The translations under genes were made by a program, and so were the position numbers. A DNA stretch of 64,000 nt from Candidatus Melainabacteria bacterium (lineage in GTDB: Bacteria; Cyanobacteriota; Vampirovibrionia; 2-02-FULL-35-15), in the NCBI GenBank assembly GCA_023250155.1, contig JAHFBG010000003.1, positions 38,040 through 102,039 of the forward strand, written 5' to 3'. The notes beneath the pieces are model-generated. The model was not told the origin of the DNA. It made no database searches and saw only the letters and a list, made by a program, of their open reading frames with translations. Of this stretch, positions 1-8,047 are shown piece after piece. The number at the start of each line of letters is the position of its first letter. The first letter of the stretch is position 1.

Positions 1-1
1 T

Positions 2-145
2 AGAAACCAAACAGGGATTCTATTAGGTCTTGGAACACTGAGTTTTATAGCTCTACTTCTTCTGGCTGATAAGGCATTAGATATGCGAGATTTGAATAAT
101 TCAAAAAAACAACTACCAAATTCTATTCCTACAATAAACAAATGA
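2..145 (+). CDS. C-terminal end of an unidentified membrane protein (partial)
   Basis: The frame is open from the window edge and ends at a TGA that overlaps the next ATG (ATGA), so the two genes are probably translationally coupled. The 47 visible residues hold one hydrophobic stretch (GILLGLGTLSFIALLLLA) followed by a short polar tail, which suggests a C-terminal membrane anchor. Too little is visible to name a family. Confidence 0.5.
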   Translation, partial: RNQTGILLGLGTLSFIALLLLADKALDMRDLNNSKKQLPNSIPTINK

Positions 146-459
146 GAACCACTTTATATAAGCTCACAGCAGCAACAGCACTTGGACTAAGCAGCCTAAG
201 TACTACAAATCAAGTTCAAGCAGATGAAGTGAAAAACATTACATTAGAGAAAAAAGGAAATAATAAGCAAAAAGAAGATGGTGAGCTAATTTCCAATATA
301 ACTCACCACGTAGTCTTAGCTGGTGGACTTACAGCATTTGTAGCTGCCTGGTGGATAATGATTGCAAACATATCTAAGTTTAAGTGGAGATTAGAAGACA
401 AACTAGAAGGTAGTTTGGATAAAGGATCTAAGATGCAAAATAAGAAAGAAAAGGATTAG
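142..459 (+). CDS. small exported or membrane-anchored protein, unknown
   Basis: A 105-residue protein with no recognised family. Residues about 8-28 form a signal-like leader ending in NQVQADE, and residues about 56-76 form a transmembrane helix (HHVVLAGGLTAFVAAWWIMI) followed by a charged tail. It is probably an inner-membrane protein with a short exported segment between the two hydrophobic parts. The leader resembles those of the proteins at 656 and 2501 (K-L-x-A...LG...QVQA), although the rest of each protein differs. The start overlaps the stop of the upstream partial gene as ATGA, which fits coupled translation without its own ribosome site. Confidence 0.6.
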   Translation: MRTTLYKLTAATALGLSSLSTTNQVQADEVKNITLEKKGNNKQKEDGELISNITHHVVLAGGLTAFVAAWWIMIANISKFKWRLEDKLEGSLDKGSKMQNKKEKD

Positions 460-609
460 CCTGAAAATCCTATAGCCAGAATAATTTTGGCCATGTTTTA
501 ATGCATGAACTAATTCACAAAAAGCTCTAACAATGCCTTAAAACTACATCTTTAAGTTTTTTAAACTAATTACAAATATCATACATCAGAATTACGTATT
601 GTGTTATTA

Positions 610-615
610 TATACT
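610..615 (+). promoter_or_regulatory. candidate -10 box for the gene at 656
   Basis: TATACT lies about 40 nt before the start codon. No convincing -35 box is seen. The following leader contains an AGGGAGG ribosome site just before the ATG. Confidence 0.35.
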
Positions 616-655
616 GCTAATACATAGGGGTATTTATTAAAAAGGGAGGGATTTT

Positions 656-1051
656 ATGAGCTTAGAAGTTAATCCACTCAATAAGACAATACACAATCAA
701 TCATCTAGACCTGGTTTTCTTACAAAGCTAGTTGCACCACTTGCTCTTGGGGCTGCTGTAGCTTTTGGTGGGCAAGCTATTGCTGATCAACCACCACCAG
801 ATAATGCACAACCAGTTCAAAATGAACCAGCACCAGAGCAACCAGCTAACCCGTCATCACGCACTTATATCTGTAAATATGGCATAGGTTATCTACTTGG
901 TATAGGGGTAGAAAAATTAATTCAAGCTGGTAAAAAACGACAATTGCAAGCTGAAATTGATGATTTAACTGAAAGACTAAGTCGTCAACAAACTCCAACT
1001 ATTTCTATAAAACCCATTGAAAAACCAAGTGCTGGTAATCCTTCTACTTAG
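656..1051 (+). CDS. exported proline-rich membrane-anchored protein, unknown
   Basis: A 131-residue protein of unrecognised family. It has a polar N-terminus (MSLEVNPLNK) and a hydrophobic leader at about residues 25-42 ending in GGQAIADQ. Residues 45-67 are rich in Pro, Gln and Asn. A second hydrophobic segment at about 73-90 is followed by a charged, probably coiled-coil stretch (RQLQAEIDDLTERLSR). It probably sits in the envelope. The AGGGAGG ribosome site 6 nt before the ATG fixes the start. The leader resembles those of the genes at 142 and 2501. I cannot assign a function. Confidence 0.65.
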   Translation: MSLEVNPLNKTIHNQSSRPGFLTKLVAPLALGAAVAFGGQAIADQPPPDNAQPVQNEPAPEQPANPSSRTYICKYGIGYLLGIGVEKLIQAGKKRQLQAEIDDLTERLSRQQTPTISIKPIEKPSAGNPST

Positions 1052-1069
1052 ATTTTTTCAAGGAGAAAA

Positions 1070-1250
1070 ATGAAATCATTTTACTTTTACTTATCCGTTG
1101 TCTCACCGTTATCCCAAATGGTTGAGAATCCAGAGGTATCTCTGGATTCCCGCTCTGGCGGGAGAAAGGAAATAAAGTAGGAGAAGGCATCTTGCTATTG
1201 AAGCATTTCGCGATGAAATGGAAAGACGAAAAAGAGCTGGAAGAAAATAA
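1070..1250 (+). pseudogene. possible small gene broken by a palindromic repeat
   Basis: An AAGGAG box stands 5 nt before an ATG that opens a 36-codon frame closing at 1178. A different frame then runs to a TAA at 1248 and encodes a natural-looking basic helical tail (AIEAFRDEMERRKRAGRK). Between the two coding-like ends lies a GC-rich double hairpin. The simplest reading is a short gene interrupted by the repeat. It could instead be a real 36-residue peptide plus unrelated sequence. Confidence 0.3.
1126..1162. repeat. double-hairpin palindromic repeat
   Basis: Two adjacent perfect stems are visible: GAATCCAGAG with CTCTGGATTC (loop gtat), then CCCGC with GCGGG (loop tctg). The segment is clearly more GC-rich than its surroundings and resembles the small dispersed hairpin repeats with GGATTCCCGC cores found in many bacteria. 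There is no T-tract, so it is not an ordinary terminator. Confidence 0.6.
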
Positions 1251-1256
1251 AACTAA

Positions 1257-2333
1257 TCAAAAAACTTTCTCTGTATTTAGCTTTCTAATTGATTTTTCAC
1301 CATTTAATACCCTTACCTTAAGAAATAATAGTGTCATATATGCTTGCTCAAGAAGTTTATATTGATTATCTTCTAATGGATTATCTATTAATGTACTACT
1401 TGTAGAACCATATTGTCTTTGTATAGTAGCTGGAAATCGTGGTTTTTCAGGGTGAGTTACTACATATCTTGACTCAATATCAGCATGAATCTTTTCTCGT
1501 GGATATTTTAAGCTAATAAAAATATCCGATGGTTCTTCTTTTTCTGTATAATCTTTTAATTTAGATGCTGGACTGGTTATTAATCCATTTGGCTGTACTT
1601 CAATCGTATATGGACCAGAAATTCCTATACCAAACTGACATTCACTTGCATTAAAGTCTTCATATTTAACATTCACTAGATCTAAAAACTGTTTTTGTAG
1701 ATTTACTACTCTATCAGCAATTCCAGATTCTATAAGCTTAGTTTTTATTTCCTTGGCTCTTGATGTCACTTCTTTTGTAGACATAGTAAGCTGACTAAGT
1801 AACGAGGCTAAAAGTTCAATCTGACCATAGAACTCTAGTGGCATATTTTTTCTATTTCCTACTGTGACATTAGGTCCAGTACTGTCTGAATCTCCAACAA
1901 AAAGTTCTGCATAAGAAGACAAATCTTTTGGTTCTTTATCAGCAAGCTGTGTAACTAGACCATCTTCAAAACCTACATAAAACCTGGAGTTTTCTTTAAG
2001 TTCAAAATCATCACGAGTATCTGACTTCCATAAGAACGGTGCTTGCCAAAGTTTCATTACGTTTTCAGCTTCTTTTGAAAGTGGTGCATCTACTAATCTA
2101 GTTCTTGTAAATGTATCCAAATGGTGTTGGAGCATATCTTTGTGTGTAAGCACATACGATGGATGATTTGTAGCTTGTGAGCCTTGAATAGAAAGAGGAA
2201 CTAAACCCGCTCTAGAAGCTCCTAAAACAATTCTTTTTTCTTCCCTGTTTTTAAAGTAATTCCAAAGACTATTATTTTCAGGAGTTATTACTGAACTCCC
2301 TGGTTTAAGACTAGATAGTGAAAGTGTTGACAT
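1257..2333 (-). CDS. hypothetical protein, 358 residues
   Basis: A soluble-looking protein of unrecognised family, with no signal peptide or membrane helix. The ribosome site AAGGAG lies 7-8 nt before the ATG and supports this start. The N-terminus is Ser/Thr/Asn-rich and low in complexity, followed by a mixed alpha/beta sequence containing a long polar helix (about residues 175-215) and a charged C-terminus. It stands alone between divergent and convergent neighbours. The Ser-rich start resembles the flexible N-termini of other lineage-specific proteins here. Confidence 0.7.
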   Translation of the reverse strand: MSTLSLSSLKPGSSVITPENNSLWNYFKNREEKRIVLGASRAGLVPLSIQGSQATNHPSYVLTHKDMLQHHLDTFTRTRLVDAPLSKEAENVMKLWQAPFLWKSDTRDDFELKENSRFYVGFEDGLVTQLADKEPKDLSSYAELFVGDSDSTGPNVTVGNRKNMPLEFYGQIELLASLLSQLTMSTKEVTSRAKEIKTKLIESGIADRVVNLQKQFLDLVNVKYEDFNASECQFGIGISGPYTIEVQPNGLITSPASKLKDYTEKEEPSDIFISLKYPREKIHADIESRYVVTHPEKPRFPATIQRQYGSTSSTLIDNPLEDNQYKLLEQAYMTLLFLKVRVLNGEKSIRKLNTEKVF

Positions 2334-2500
2334 AGTTTATTCTCCTTAATAACTTTGAATAATCTTACTAAACTTAGACACTCTTAATCTAGTCTTACGA
2401 GTGTAGAACAAACTTATGAAAATTAAATTCCTCTAACAATACCTATTGTTTTAAAAATAGATTTGTTAGTATTGAAACACTTTTAATTTAAGATGAAAAG

Positions 2501-3166
2501 ATGAGTTTAAATATTTCTAAATTAGTTAAAGCTAGTGTACTTGGCTCAGCTATTGGTTTTGGGAGTATGGCTATTCCTAATCAAGTACAAGCACAAGAAA
2601 CCCCACAAACAAAAGTAGTTAATGTAAAACCAGCTCAAGTACCGATTCTTGCATTGGCAACAGACGATATTATTCTAGGCAGTGCAGGAGTAGTGTTATT
2701 GTTAGGAATACTTATTGGGGTATGGACTTCAATAAGCGATTCAGGTTATGAAAAGAAGGTTAGAAAGATGAATGATTTCATGATTGATGAATTGTTAAAT
2801 AACTTAGAAGATATAAAAATCAATCTTGAAAAAGACTTAAAGAACTTCAAATTTTCTAAACCTGTCAATCTTAGTGAGGTGTTTGTATCATTAAAAGAAT
2901 TCTTACACAAAGAACAATTAAATATAAATGATAAACAACTTAAACTTTTACAAGCACTAACTAATACTGGTAATTTATTAGAAACTTTAAATGATAAAGA
3001 AGTAGTTTCAACTCCAGAGTGGCAAGAGTGGGCTAGAGAACTTACCTCTAAAACAGAAGTATTCAAAGCATATTTGGTTCATCAATTATCAACTGAAAAA
3101 GAAGTAAGAGAAACTCAAACCCAAGACACAAAACCAAATTATCATATTCAAGAGCTTGGGAGATAA
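2501..3166 (+). CDS. exported protein with transmembrane helix and helical domain, unknown
   Basis: A 221-residue protein. Residues 5-31 form a signal-like leader ending in NQVQAQE, close to that of the gene at 142. Residues 57-78 are a transmembrane helix (ILGSAGVVLLLGILIGVW). The rest is charged and helical, with spaced leucines suggesting coiled coil. No catalytic motif is visible. No clear ribosome site precedes the ATG. The gene ends 2 nt before the convergent acs stop codon. It is probably an envelope scaffold or anchor, but no function can be given. Confidence 0.65.
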   Translation: MSLNISKLVKASVLGSAIGFGSMAIPNQVQAQETPQTKVVNVKPAQVPILALATDDIILGSAGVVLLLGILIGVWTSISDSGYEKKVRKMNDFMIDELLNNLEDIKINLEKDLKNFKFSKPVNLSEVFVSLKEFLHKEQLNINDKQLKLLQALTNTGNLLETLNDKEVVSTPEWQEWARELTSKTEVFKAYLVHQLSTEKEVRETQTQDTKPNYHIQELGR

Positions 3167-3168
3167 CT

Positions 3169-5124
3169 CTACTCTTCATCCTGCACTCTTAATTTCTCAA
3201 GTACACTCATATCTTCAAGAGTCGTTGTATCACCTACTGTTTGCTTACCACTTGCTATATCACGAAGAAGCCTTCTCATGATTTTTCCTGAACGTGTTTT
3301 AGGAAGCACTTCTGTAAACCGTACTTGATCAGGCTTTGCCACTGGTCCTATTTGTTTTGCTACATGTTGTTTTAATTCATCTGAAAGCGTTGATTGATGA
3401 TCACTTGCTGATTGTTTCAATACTACAAAAGCACAAAGAGCTTCACCCTTTATTTCATCTGGATACCCTACTACAGCTGCTTCTGCTACAGATGAGTGAC
3501 TCACCAATGCTGATTCTACCTCCATAGTACTAAGCAGATGCCCTGAAACCTTTATTACATCATCCACACGCCCAAGCATCCAAAAAAAGTCATCTTTATC
3601 TTTGTGGGCACCATCACCTGTAAAATATGCTGATTTAGTTCTTGACCAATATGTTTGCACATAACGTTCATCGTTTCCATAAATCGTTCGCAACATAGAT
3701 GGCCATGGTTTTTTAATGACCATATATCCACCTTGATCACTTGGCACTGAATTTCCATTTTCATCAACTACAGAAGCAAATATTCCAGGAAGCGGAACTG
3801 TAGCTGAACCTGGTTTTGTAGTCGTAATTCCAGGTAGCGGTGAAACTAGAATTCCTCCTGTTTCAGTCTGCCACCAAGTGTCTACGATAGGACATCGCTC
3901 TTGTCCAATATTTTTGTGATACCACATCCATGCTTCAGGATTAATGGGCTCTCCTACTGAACCTAATAAACGCAAGCTGGATAAATCATACTTCTTCACC
4001 CATTCAGAACCTGCTTTCATAAAAGCACGAATTGCAGTCGGTGCTGTATAAAAAATACTTACTTTGTTTTCTTCAACAATTTTCCAGAATCTACCCCAAT
4101 CAGGATGGTTTGGTGCACCTTCATAAAGAAGAGTAGTAGCACCACAACTCAATGGACCATATACTACATAACTATGTCCTGTAATCCAGCCAACATCAGC
4201 TGTACACCAATAAGTATCTTTATCCTTAATATCAAAAACCCATTTTGTAGTTTGTGTAACCCAGGTCAAATATCCACCTGTAGTATGTAAAATACCTTTT
4301 GGCTTACCAGTAGTACCCGATGTATATAGGATAAACAAGGGATGTTCTGAATCTAATTCACAAGCTTTGTTTTCCAATGATGCATTGTTAATAAGTTCAT
4401 GATACCAATAATCACGACCACTCTTTAAATCGATTTTGTTTTTTATTCTTTGAACAACAATTACTTTTTCTACAGAAGAGCATTTCTCTAAAGCATTATC
4501 AACATTTAGTTTTAGAGGTACTGCTTGTCCTCTACGATACCCTCCATCTGCTGTTATAACCATCTTAGCTTTAGCATCGTTCACTCTATCTAAAATAGCT
4601 TCCTGGCTAAACCCTCCAAAAACTATACTGTGAACAGCTCCAATTCTTGTACAAGCCAGCATTGCAACTACAGCTTCAGGAATAAGTGGCATATAGATTA
4701 CAACCCTATCACCATCCTTAATTCCAAGATTTAAGAGAACATTACTAAACTTACAAACTTCATTAAACAATTCCTGATAAGTTATTGTTCTTTTTTCATC
4801 ATTTTCACCTACCCAGATTAATGCAGTTTTATTAGCTTTATCCTTTAGGTGTCTATCTAAACAATTATAAGAAACATTTGTTTTTCCACCTATAAACCAT
4901 TTACTAAAAGGTTCTTTCCACTCCAGAACCTTATCCCATTTTTTAAACCAGTGCACATTCCTTTCAGCAAGCTCAGCCCAAAAACCCTCAAAATCTGTAT
5001 TTGCTTTTAACAATAACCTTTCATATTCTTCTTTTTTCAGGTTAGCTTGTTCAATAAAATTTTTATGTGGAACAAATATTCGATTTTCTACAAGAACTGA
5101 TGTAATATTTTCTTGAGTAGTCAT
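3169..5124 (-). CDS. acs: acetyl-CoA synthetase (AMP-forming)
   Basis: It activates acetate with ATP and CoA to acetyl-CoA through acetyl-AMP. At 651 residues it has the normal family length. Visible signatures are the adenylate loop [11 protein letters not shown] (about residue 266), the region [10 protein letters not shown], the hinge motif [10 protein letters not shown], and the C-terminal TRSGKIMRR (about residue 615), whose lysine is the catalytic and acetylation-regulated residue in this family. A GGAAG ribosome site precedes the ATG. It is not in an operon with an acetate transporter. It could feed acetyl-CoA into biosynthesis or storage polymer, a link I infer only from the nearby phaC-like gene. 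Confidence 0.95.
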   Translation of the reverse strand: MTTQENITSVLVENRIFVPHKNFIEQANLKKEEYERLLLKANTDFEGFWAELAERNVHWFKKWDKVLEWKEPFSKWFIGGKTNVSYNCLDRHLKDKANKTALIWVGENDEKRTITYQELFNEVCKFSNVLLNLGIKDGDRVVIYMPLIPEAVVAMLACTRIGAVHSIVFGGFSQEAILDRVNDAKAKMVITADGGYRRGQAVPLKLNVDNALEKCSSVEKVIVVQRIKNKIDLKSGRDYWYHELINNASLENKACELDSEHPLFILYTSGTTGKPKGILHTTGGYLTWVTQTTKWVFDIKDKDTYWCTADVGWITGHSYVVYGPLSCGATTLLYEGAPNHPDWGRFWKIVEENKVSIFYTAPTAIRAFMKAGSEWVKKYDLSSLRLLGSVGEPINPEAWMWYHKNIGQERCPIVDTWWQTETGGILVSPLPGITTTKPGSATVPLPGIFASVVDENGNSVPSDQGGYMVIKKPWPSMLRTIYGNDERYVQTYWSRTKSAYFTGDGAHKDKDDFFWMLGRVDDVIKVSGHLLSTMEVESALVSHSSVAEAAVVGYPDEIKGEALCAFVVLKQSASDHQSTLSDELKQHVAKQIGPVAKPDQVRFTEVLPKTRSGKIMRRLLRDIASGKQTVGDTTTLEDMSVLEKLRVQDEE

Positions 5125-5128
5125 GAAT

Positions 5129-5326
5129 TCACTTCCTTCTATCAGTCATTTTAAGTCTTTTTTGAATTTTGTTAAATTCTTTATCAACCTTAGGATCATA
5201 AAGCTTATCCCACAACTTATCACTCAATGTATGAGTTTCCCAAAATTTCCTTTCTTGATCTTCTGATTTAAATTTAGGAATCTCAGAGAGTGCTTTAACC
5301 TCTAATATTTTTTTTCTTCTTTTCAT
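5129..5326 (-). CDS. CopG-type antitoxin (BrnA-like)
   Basis: A 65-residue basic protein with the phrase [18 protein letters not shown], typical of the CopG-type antitoxins paired with BrnT-like toxins. It should bind DNA and neutralise the toxin encoded just upstream. The ATG overlaps the toxin TGA as ATGA, showing translational coupling, and a GGAG lies just before it. An in-frame TTG 9 nt upstream is a less likely start. The order toxin then antitoxin is the usual one for brnTA. Confidence 0.75.
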   Translation of the reverse strand: MKRRKKILEVKALSEIPKFKSEDQERKFWETHTLSDKLWDKLYDPKVDKEFNKIQKRLKMTDRRK

Positions 5327-5586
5327 TTTCTCCAATAGCGTCTTTTTTCTATTCTAATCATATTTCTAACACTTATTACTCTTATTATACCGCCTGCCTT
5401 TCTTTGGTAAACTATAAACAAATATCTTCCACTACTAGTTCTAGCTAATACTTGATAGCGATTAAAGTATGTTCTGCTAGTTTTCTTTTTCGGGTCATAA
5501 AAGGCAGATTCTACCTCTTCAATACTGGCTCTTGCAGTAATTTTCAATTCATTTCCTTCATCCCATTCAAACTCAATATAAAACAT
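5323..5586 (-). CDS. brnT: BrnT-family ribonuclease toxin
   Basis: An 87-residue protein with the BrnT layout: an N-terminal FEWDEGNE segment, a central strand ending in SGRYLFIVYQRK, and the C-terminal IRVISVRNMIRIEKRRYW, where the family normally has IRIISAR. BrnT toxins are RelE-like RNases that block translation. It is the first gene of a two-gene unit with the CopG-type antitoxin. The usual 'NxxKHGVSFEEA' region is altered (ELKITARASIEEVESAF), so activity is not assured. No clear ribosome site is seen upstream. Confidence 0.75.
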   Translation of the reverse strand: MFYIEFEWDEGNELKITARASIEEVESAFYDPKKKTSRTYFNRYQVLARTSSGRYLFIVYQRKAGGIIRVISVRNMIRIEKRRYWRK

Positions 5587-5643
5587 CTTACAAGTTTTAC
5601 CATGTTGTTTAAAATTAGTGAATCAGCTAAAGTATTTAGATAA

Positions 5644-6357
5644 ATGAATACATTTCAATTAGCTAATTTTGAAGACTTTAAAAATGTAACCCGGAGTTAC
5701 AACATTAATATAAACGACAACCAACTAGCTCTTTTTAAAAAGTATTATGAAGTATTAATAGAATGGAATAAAAAGATTAACCTAATCAGTAGGTGTGGGT
5801 CGCAACCAGTACCTACTGGCGAAAATGATCCCATCATTGAAAAACATTTCTTAGATTCAATCTTGTTTTTACCTGAGATAGAAAGGTTTCCTCAATTTTC
5901 AATTCTCAATTCTCAATTTTTCAATTTTGTTGATATTGGCTCTGGCGCAGGCTTTCCAGCGATTCCACTTGCCATTATGAAGGCAGAATGGAAATTTACC
6001 CTAGCTGAATCAACAAGAAAAAAAGCTGATTTTTTAAAAGTACTTGTGCAAGAGTTAGATTTACGAAATATTCGAATAATAAATGACAGGGTAGAAGTCA
6101 TAAGTAAAGAAAATAAATATAAAAACAATTTTGATTTTGTCACCGTTCGTGCTGTAGCTAAACTTGATGAGTTGCTTAAATATTCACTGCCTTTGTTAAA
6201 TAAAAATGGTTGTTTACTGGCTTATAAAGCAAAAGATATCGATGAAGAAGTCAAGCAAACAGAAAAATTAATCGAAAAACACAACTTGAACTTAGAAATA
6301 TTTTCTAAAGAATGTAATGATATTATAAGAAAATTAGTAGTTATCCAACGCGCGTAG
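5644..6357 (+). CDS. rsmG: 16S rRNA (guanine-N7) methyltransferase RsmG
   Basis: It methylates G527 of 16S rRNA using S-adenosylmethionine. The SAM-binding signature VDIGSGAGFPAIPLAI is at about residues 97-112, preceded by WNKKINLIS and KHFLDS, which are family landmarks. At 237 residues it is a little longer than usual (about 205-220). The extra length appears as two insertions. One, after NLIS (about residues 49-60), is encoded by a palindromic repeat. The other (about residues 81-97, QFSILNSQFFNF) is encoded by an AATTCTC-type simple repeat. Both precede the SAM motif and keep the frame. The 3' end overlaps the convergent atpC by 17 bp. Confidence 0.92.
   Translation: MNTFQLANFEDFKNVTRSYNININDNQLALFKKYYEVLIEWNKKINLISRCGSQPVPTGENDPIIEKHFLDSILFLPEIERFPQFSILNSQFFNFVDIGSGAGFPAIPLAIMKAEWKFTLAESTRKKADFLKVLVQELDLRNIRIINDRVEVISKENKYKNNFDFVTVRAVAKLDELLKYSLPLLNKNGCLLAYKAKDIDEEVKQTEKLIEKHNLNLEIFSKECNDIIRKLVVIQRA
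5787..5818. repeat. palindromic repeat embedded in the rsmG coding sequence
   Basis: The ends CAGTAGGT and ACCTACTG are perfect inverted copies. The 28-bp core (5789-5816) matches the palindrome at 29843-29870 at 22 of 28 positions by direct comparison and is a weaker match to 50108-50135. It is translated in frame and contributes the CGSQPVPTG segment of RsmG. Confidence 0.7.
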
Positions 6358-6772
6358 TTTTTAATTTCTTTGCAAGTTCAACAGCTTCAAGCATTACAAG
6401 AAGTCTTGTTAATTCCATTTCAGCTTTTTGAACATCCATTTTATCTTTCTTCTGTGCTAGCTTAGCTTCATGTAACTCTTTTTCTTTCTGTGCTACTACC
6501 ACATCAATATTCTCAGCTAATGCAGCATGATCTGAAATAATAGCAACTCCTTCTTTTGAGACTTCCATTATGCCACCAAGAACAGCAGCTACTTTTCTTT
6601 CTCCATTTTGCCAGTATTGAAATGGTGCAACACTAAGAGGTGTAATCACGGGAGTATGCTCAGGAAGAATTCCAATTTCTCCATCAATAGTCCTTGCAAT
6701 GACTTGGTCAACATTATCATCAAGTACTATTGCTGTTGGTGTAATAATTTTTAAATGAAATGTTTTTGGCAT
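6341..6772 (-). CDS. atpC: F1F0 ATP synthase epsilon subunit
   Basis: It is a central-stalk subunit of ATP synthase that couples and restrains rotation. The 143 residues show the N-terminal beta-sandwich motifs (LKIITPTAIVLDD, DGEIGILPEHTPVITPL, GGIMEVSKEGVAIISD) and a C-terminal helical hairpin. No other atp gene is adjacent, so the subunit is encoded apart from the beta gene that normally precedes it. Its 3' end overlaps rsmG tail to tail. An extended -10 box lies 6 nt before the ATG with no ribosome site, so the mRNA is probably leaderless. Confidence 0.92.
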   Translation of the reverse strand: MPKTFHLKIITPTAIVLDDNVDQVIARTIDGEIGILPEHTPVITPLSVAPFQYWQNGERKVAAVLGGIMEVSKEGVAIISDHAALAENIDVVVAQKEKELHEAKLAQKKDKMDVQKAEMELTRLLVMLEAVELAKKLKTTRVG

Positions 6773-6778
6773 GGTTCT

Positions 6779-6787
6779 ATTTTACCA
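6779..6787 (-). promoter_or_regulatory. extended -10 promoter of atpC, leaderless start
   Basis: On the minus strand the sequence reads TGGTAAAAT, a TGn-extended -10 box, followed by exactly 6 nt and the ATG. Transcription should begin at or next to the start codon. Confidence 0.5.
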
Positions 6788-6817
6788 GTAGTAATGCAAT
6801 TAATCGCGTCACTACTA

Positions 6818-8002
6818 TTAATCAACTATGAGCCTTTCAAGCTTAAGAGATTGTTTTTGCTGAGTATTACTTTCTGAGTGTTGATTGCTATTTACCAATT
6901 CTCCGCTTCTTACTTTTAACCAATCTACACATGTTTTCCATACCGTTGATTTTGCCTTTTCACTTCCCATAATTGATACATGTCCAAATGGCAATTCTAT
7001 ATATTGAAAATCTTTACTTGAAATATGTTTTTGGACAGCACGAACAGAATCTGGTGGAATAAAGCTGTCTTTTGAACCTCCAAATGTTAAAAGATTTGCT
7101 TGAAAATTTTCAAGCTGTACTATTTGATCCAGTAATTTTAATTTTCCAGAAACAAGATCATTAGAAGAAATAATATCAAAACATTGTTTGAATACACCAC
7201 TAGGAAGGCTTTGGAAACTATTAAAGAAATCACTTAGTGCCTGATGTTTTACTAAATAGTCTCTATCCCATGCTTTATTTAATACTTGAAATGGTCTTCT
7301 TATATAATTCAATGGATCAACCATCTTAAAAAGAACTGTTAAAAGCTCTTTTGGAAGCCTGCCATACTTGTCTACAAGAGAAAACCACTCTTTCTTAAAT
7401 GGTTTAAATAATAAGTTAAAAAACTCTAATGGTTTTAAGTCTATTGGTCCAGCTATGTTTATCACATTCTTTGCATCATTCCTTATATCAAGTGAAACAC
7501 TTGCATAAATAGTACTAAATGTACCACCCAAACAATATCCCAATAATGAAACTTCTTTAGAGTCAGAATGTTTTTTAGTCATGTGAATCGCTCTATATAA
7601 AAGATTTAAAATATAATCATCTATTTTCAAATGTGAGTCATTTTCATCAGGGCTGCCAAAATCAATCAAGTAAACATTAAAACCATTTTGCACTAAAGTA
7701 TTTGCAAGACTATGTTCTGGCACAAGATCAAAAATGTCTACCGTAGTCATAAGTGGTGGAACCAATACAACAGGAACACTATAAACATTTTCATTTATAG
7801 GCAAATAGTGAAAAAGAGAAAGATTTCTCTCTTGGTAAAGAATTTTTCTATTGGCTTTTACAGCAGATGAAAGATCTTTTTTTATAACAAGTTCGAGGCC
7901 ATTAATAACTCTAAGTAAGGTTTTTTCCAATTCTTCCTGAATGATTGGCTCAAAATGCTTTGGTACTTCAAGGTTAAGCAATTTTTTATAGTTAAAAAAC
8001 AT
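6818..8002 (-). CDS. phaC: PhaC-like poly(3-hydroxyalkanoate) synthase / alpha-beta hydrolase
   Basis: A 394-residue protein of the size of class III PHA synthases, which polymerise hydroxyacyl-CoA into storage polyester. The PhaC box GYCLGG places the nucleophilic cysteine at residue 157. The acid and base are probably the Asp of GGSKDSFIPP and the His of PFGHVSIMGS. The VVLVPPLMTTVDIFDL region near residue 80 is also typical. Class III and IV enzymes need a PhaE or PhaR partner, and neither that nor phaA/phaB lies nearby. The start is preceded by a leaderless-type promoter. Alternatively it could be a PhaC-like acyltransferase of other function. Confidence 0.82.
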   Translation of the reverse strand: MFFNYKKLLNLEVPKHFEPIIQEELEKTLLRVINGLELVIKKDLSSAVKANRKILYQERNLSLFHYLPINENVYSVPVVLVPPLMTTVDIFDLVPEHSLANTLVQNGFNVYLIDFGSPDENDSHLKIDDYILNLLYRAIHMTKKHSDSKEVSLLGYCLGGTFSTIYASVSLDIRNDAKNVINIAGPIDLKPLEFFNLLFKPFKKEWFSLVDKYGRLPKELLTVLFKMVDPLNYIRRPFQVLNKAWDRDYLVKHQALSDFFNSFQSLPSGVFKQCFDIISSNDLVSGKLKLLDQIVQLENFQANLLTFGGSKDSFIPPDSVRAVQKHISSKDFQYIELPFGHVSIMGSEKAKSTVWKTCVDWLKVRSGELVNSNQHSESNTQQKQSLKLERLIVD

Positions 8003-8008
8003 ACTAAT

Positions 8009-8017
8009 AATTTAGCA
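8009..8017 (-). promoter_or_regulatory. extended -10 promoter of the phaC-like gene, leaderless start
   Basis: The minus strand reads TGCTAAATT, then 6 nt, then ATG. No Shine-Dalgarno sequence fits in the gap. Confidence 0.4.
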
Positions 8018-8047
8018 TTTTCTCTTGAAATTAGCCTCTATTTTTAT

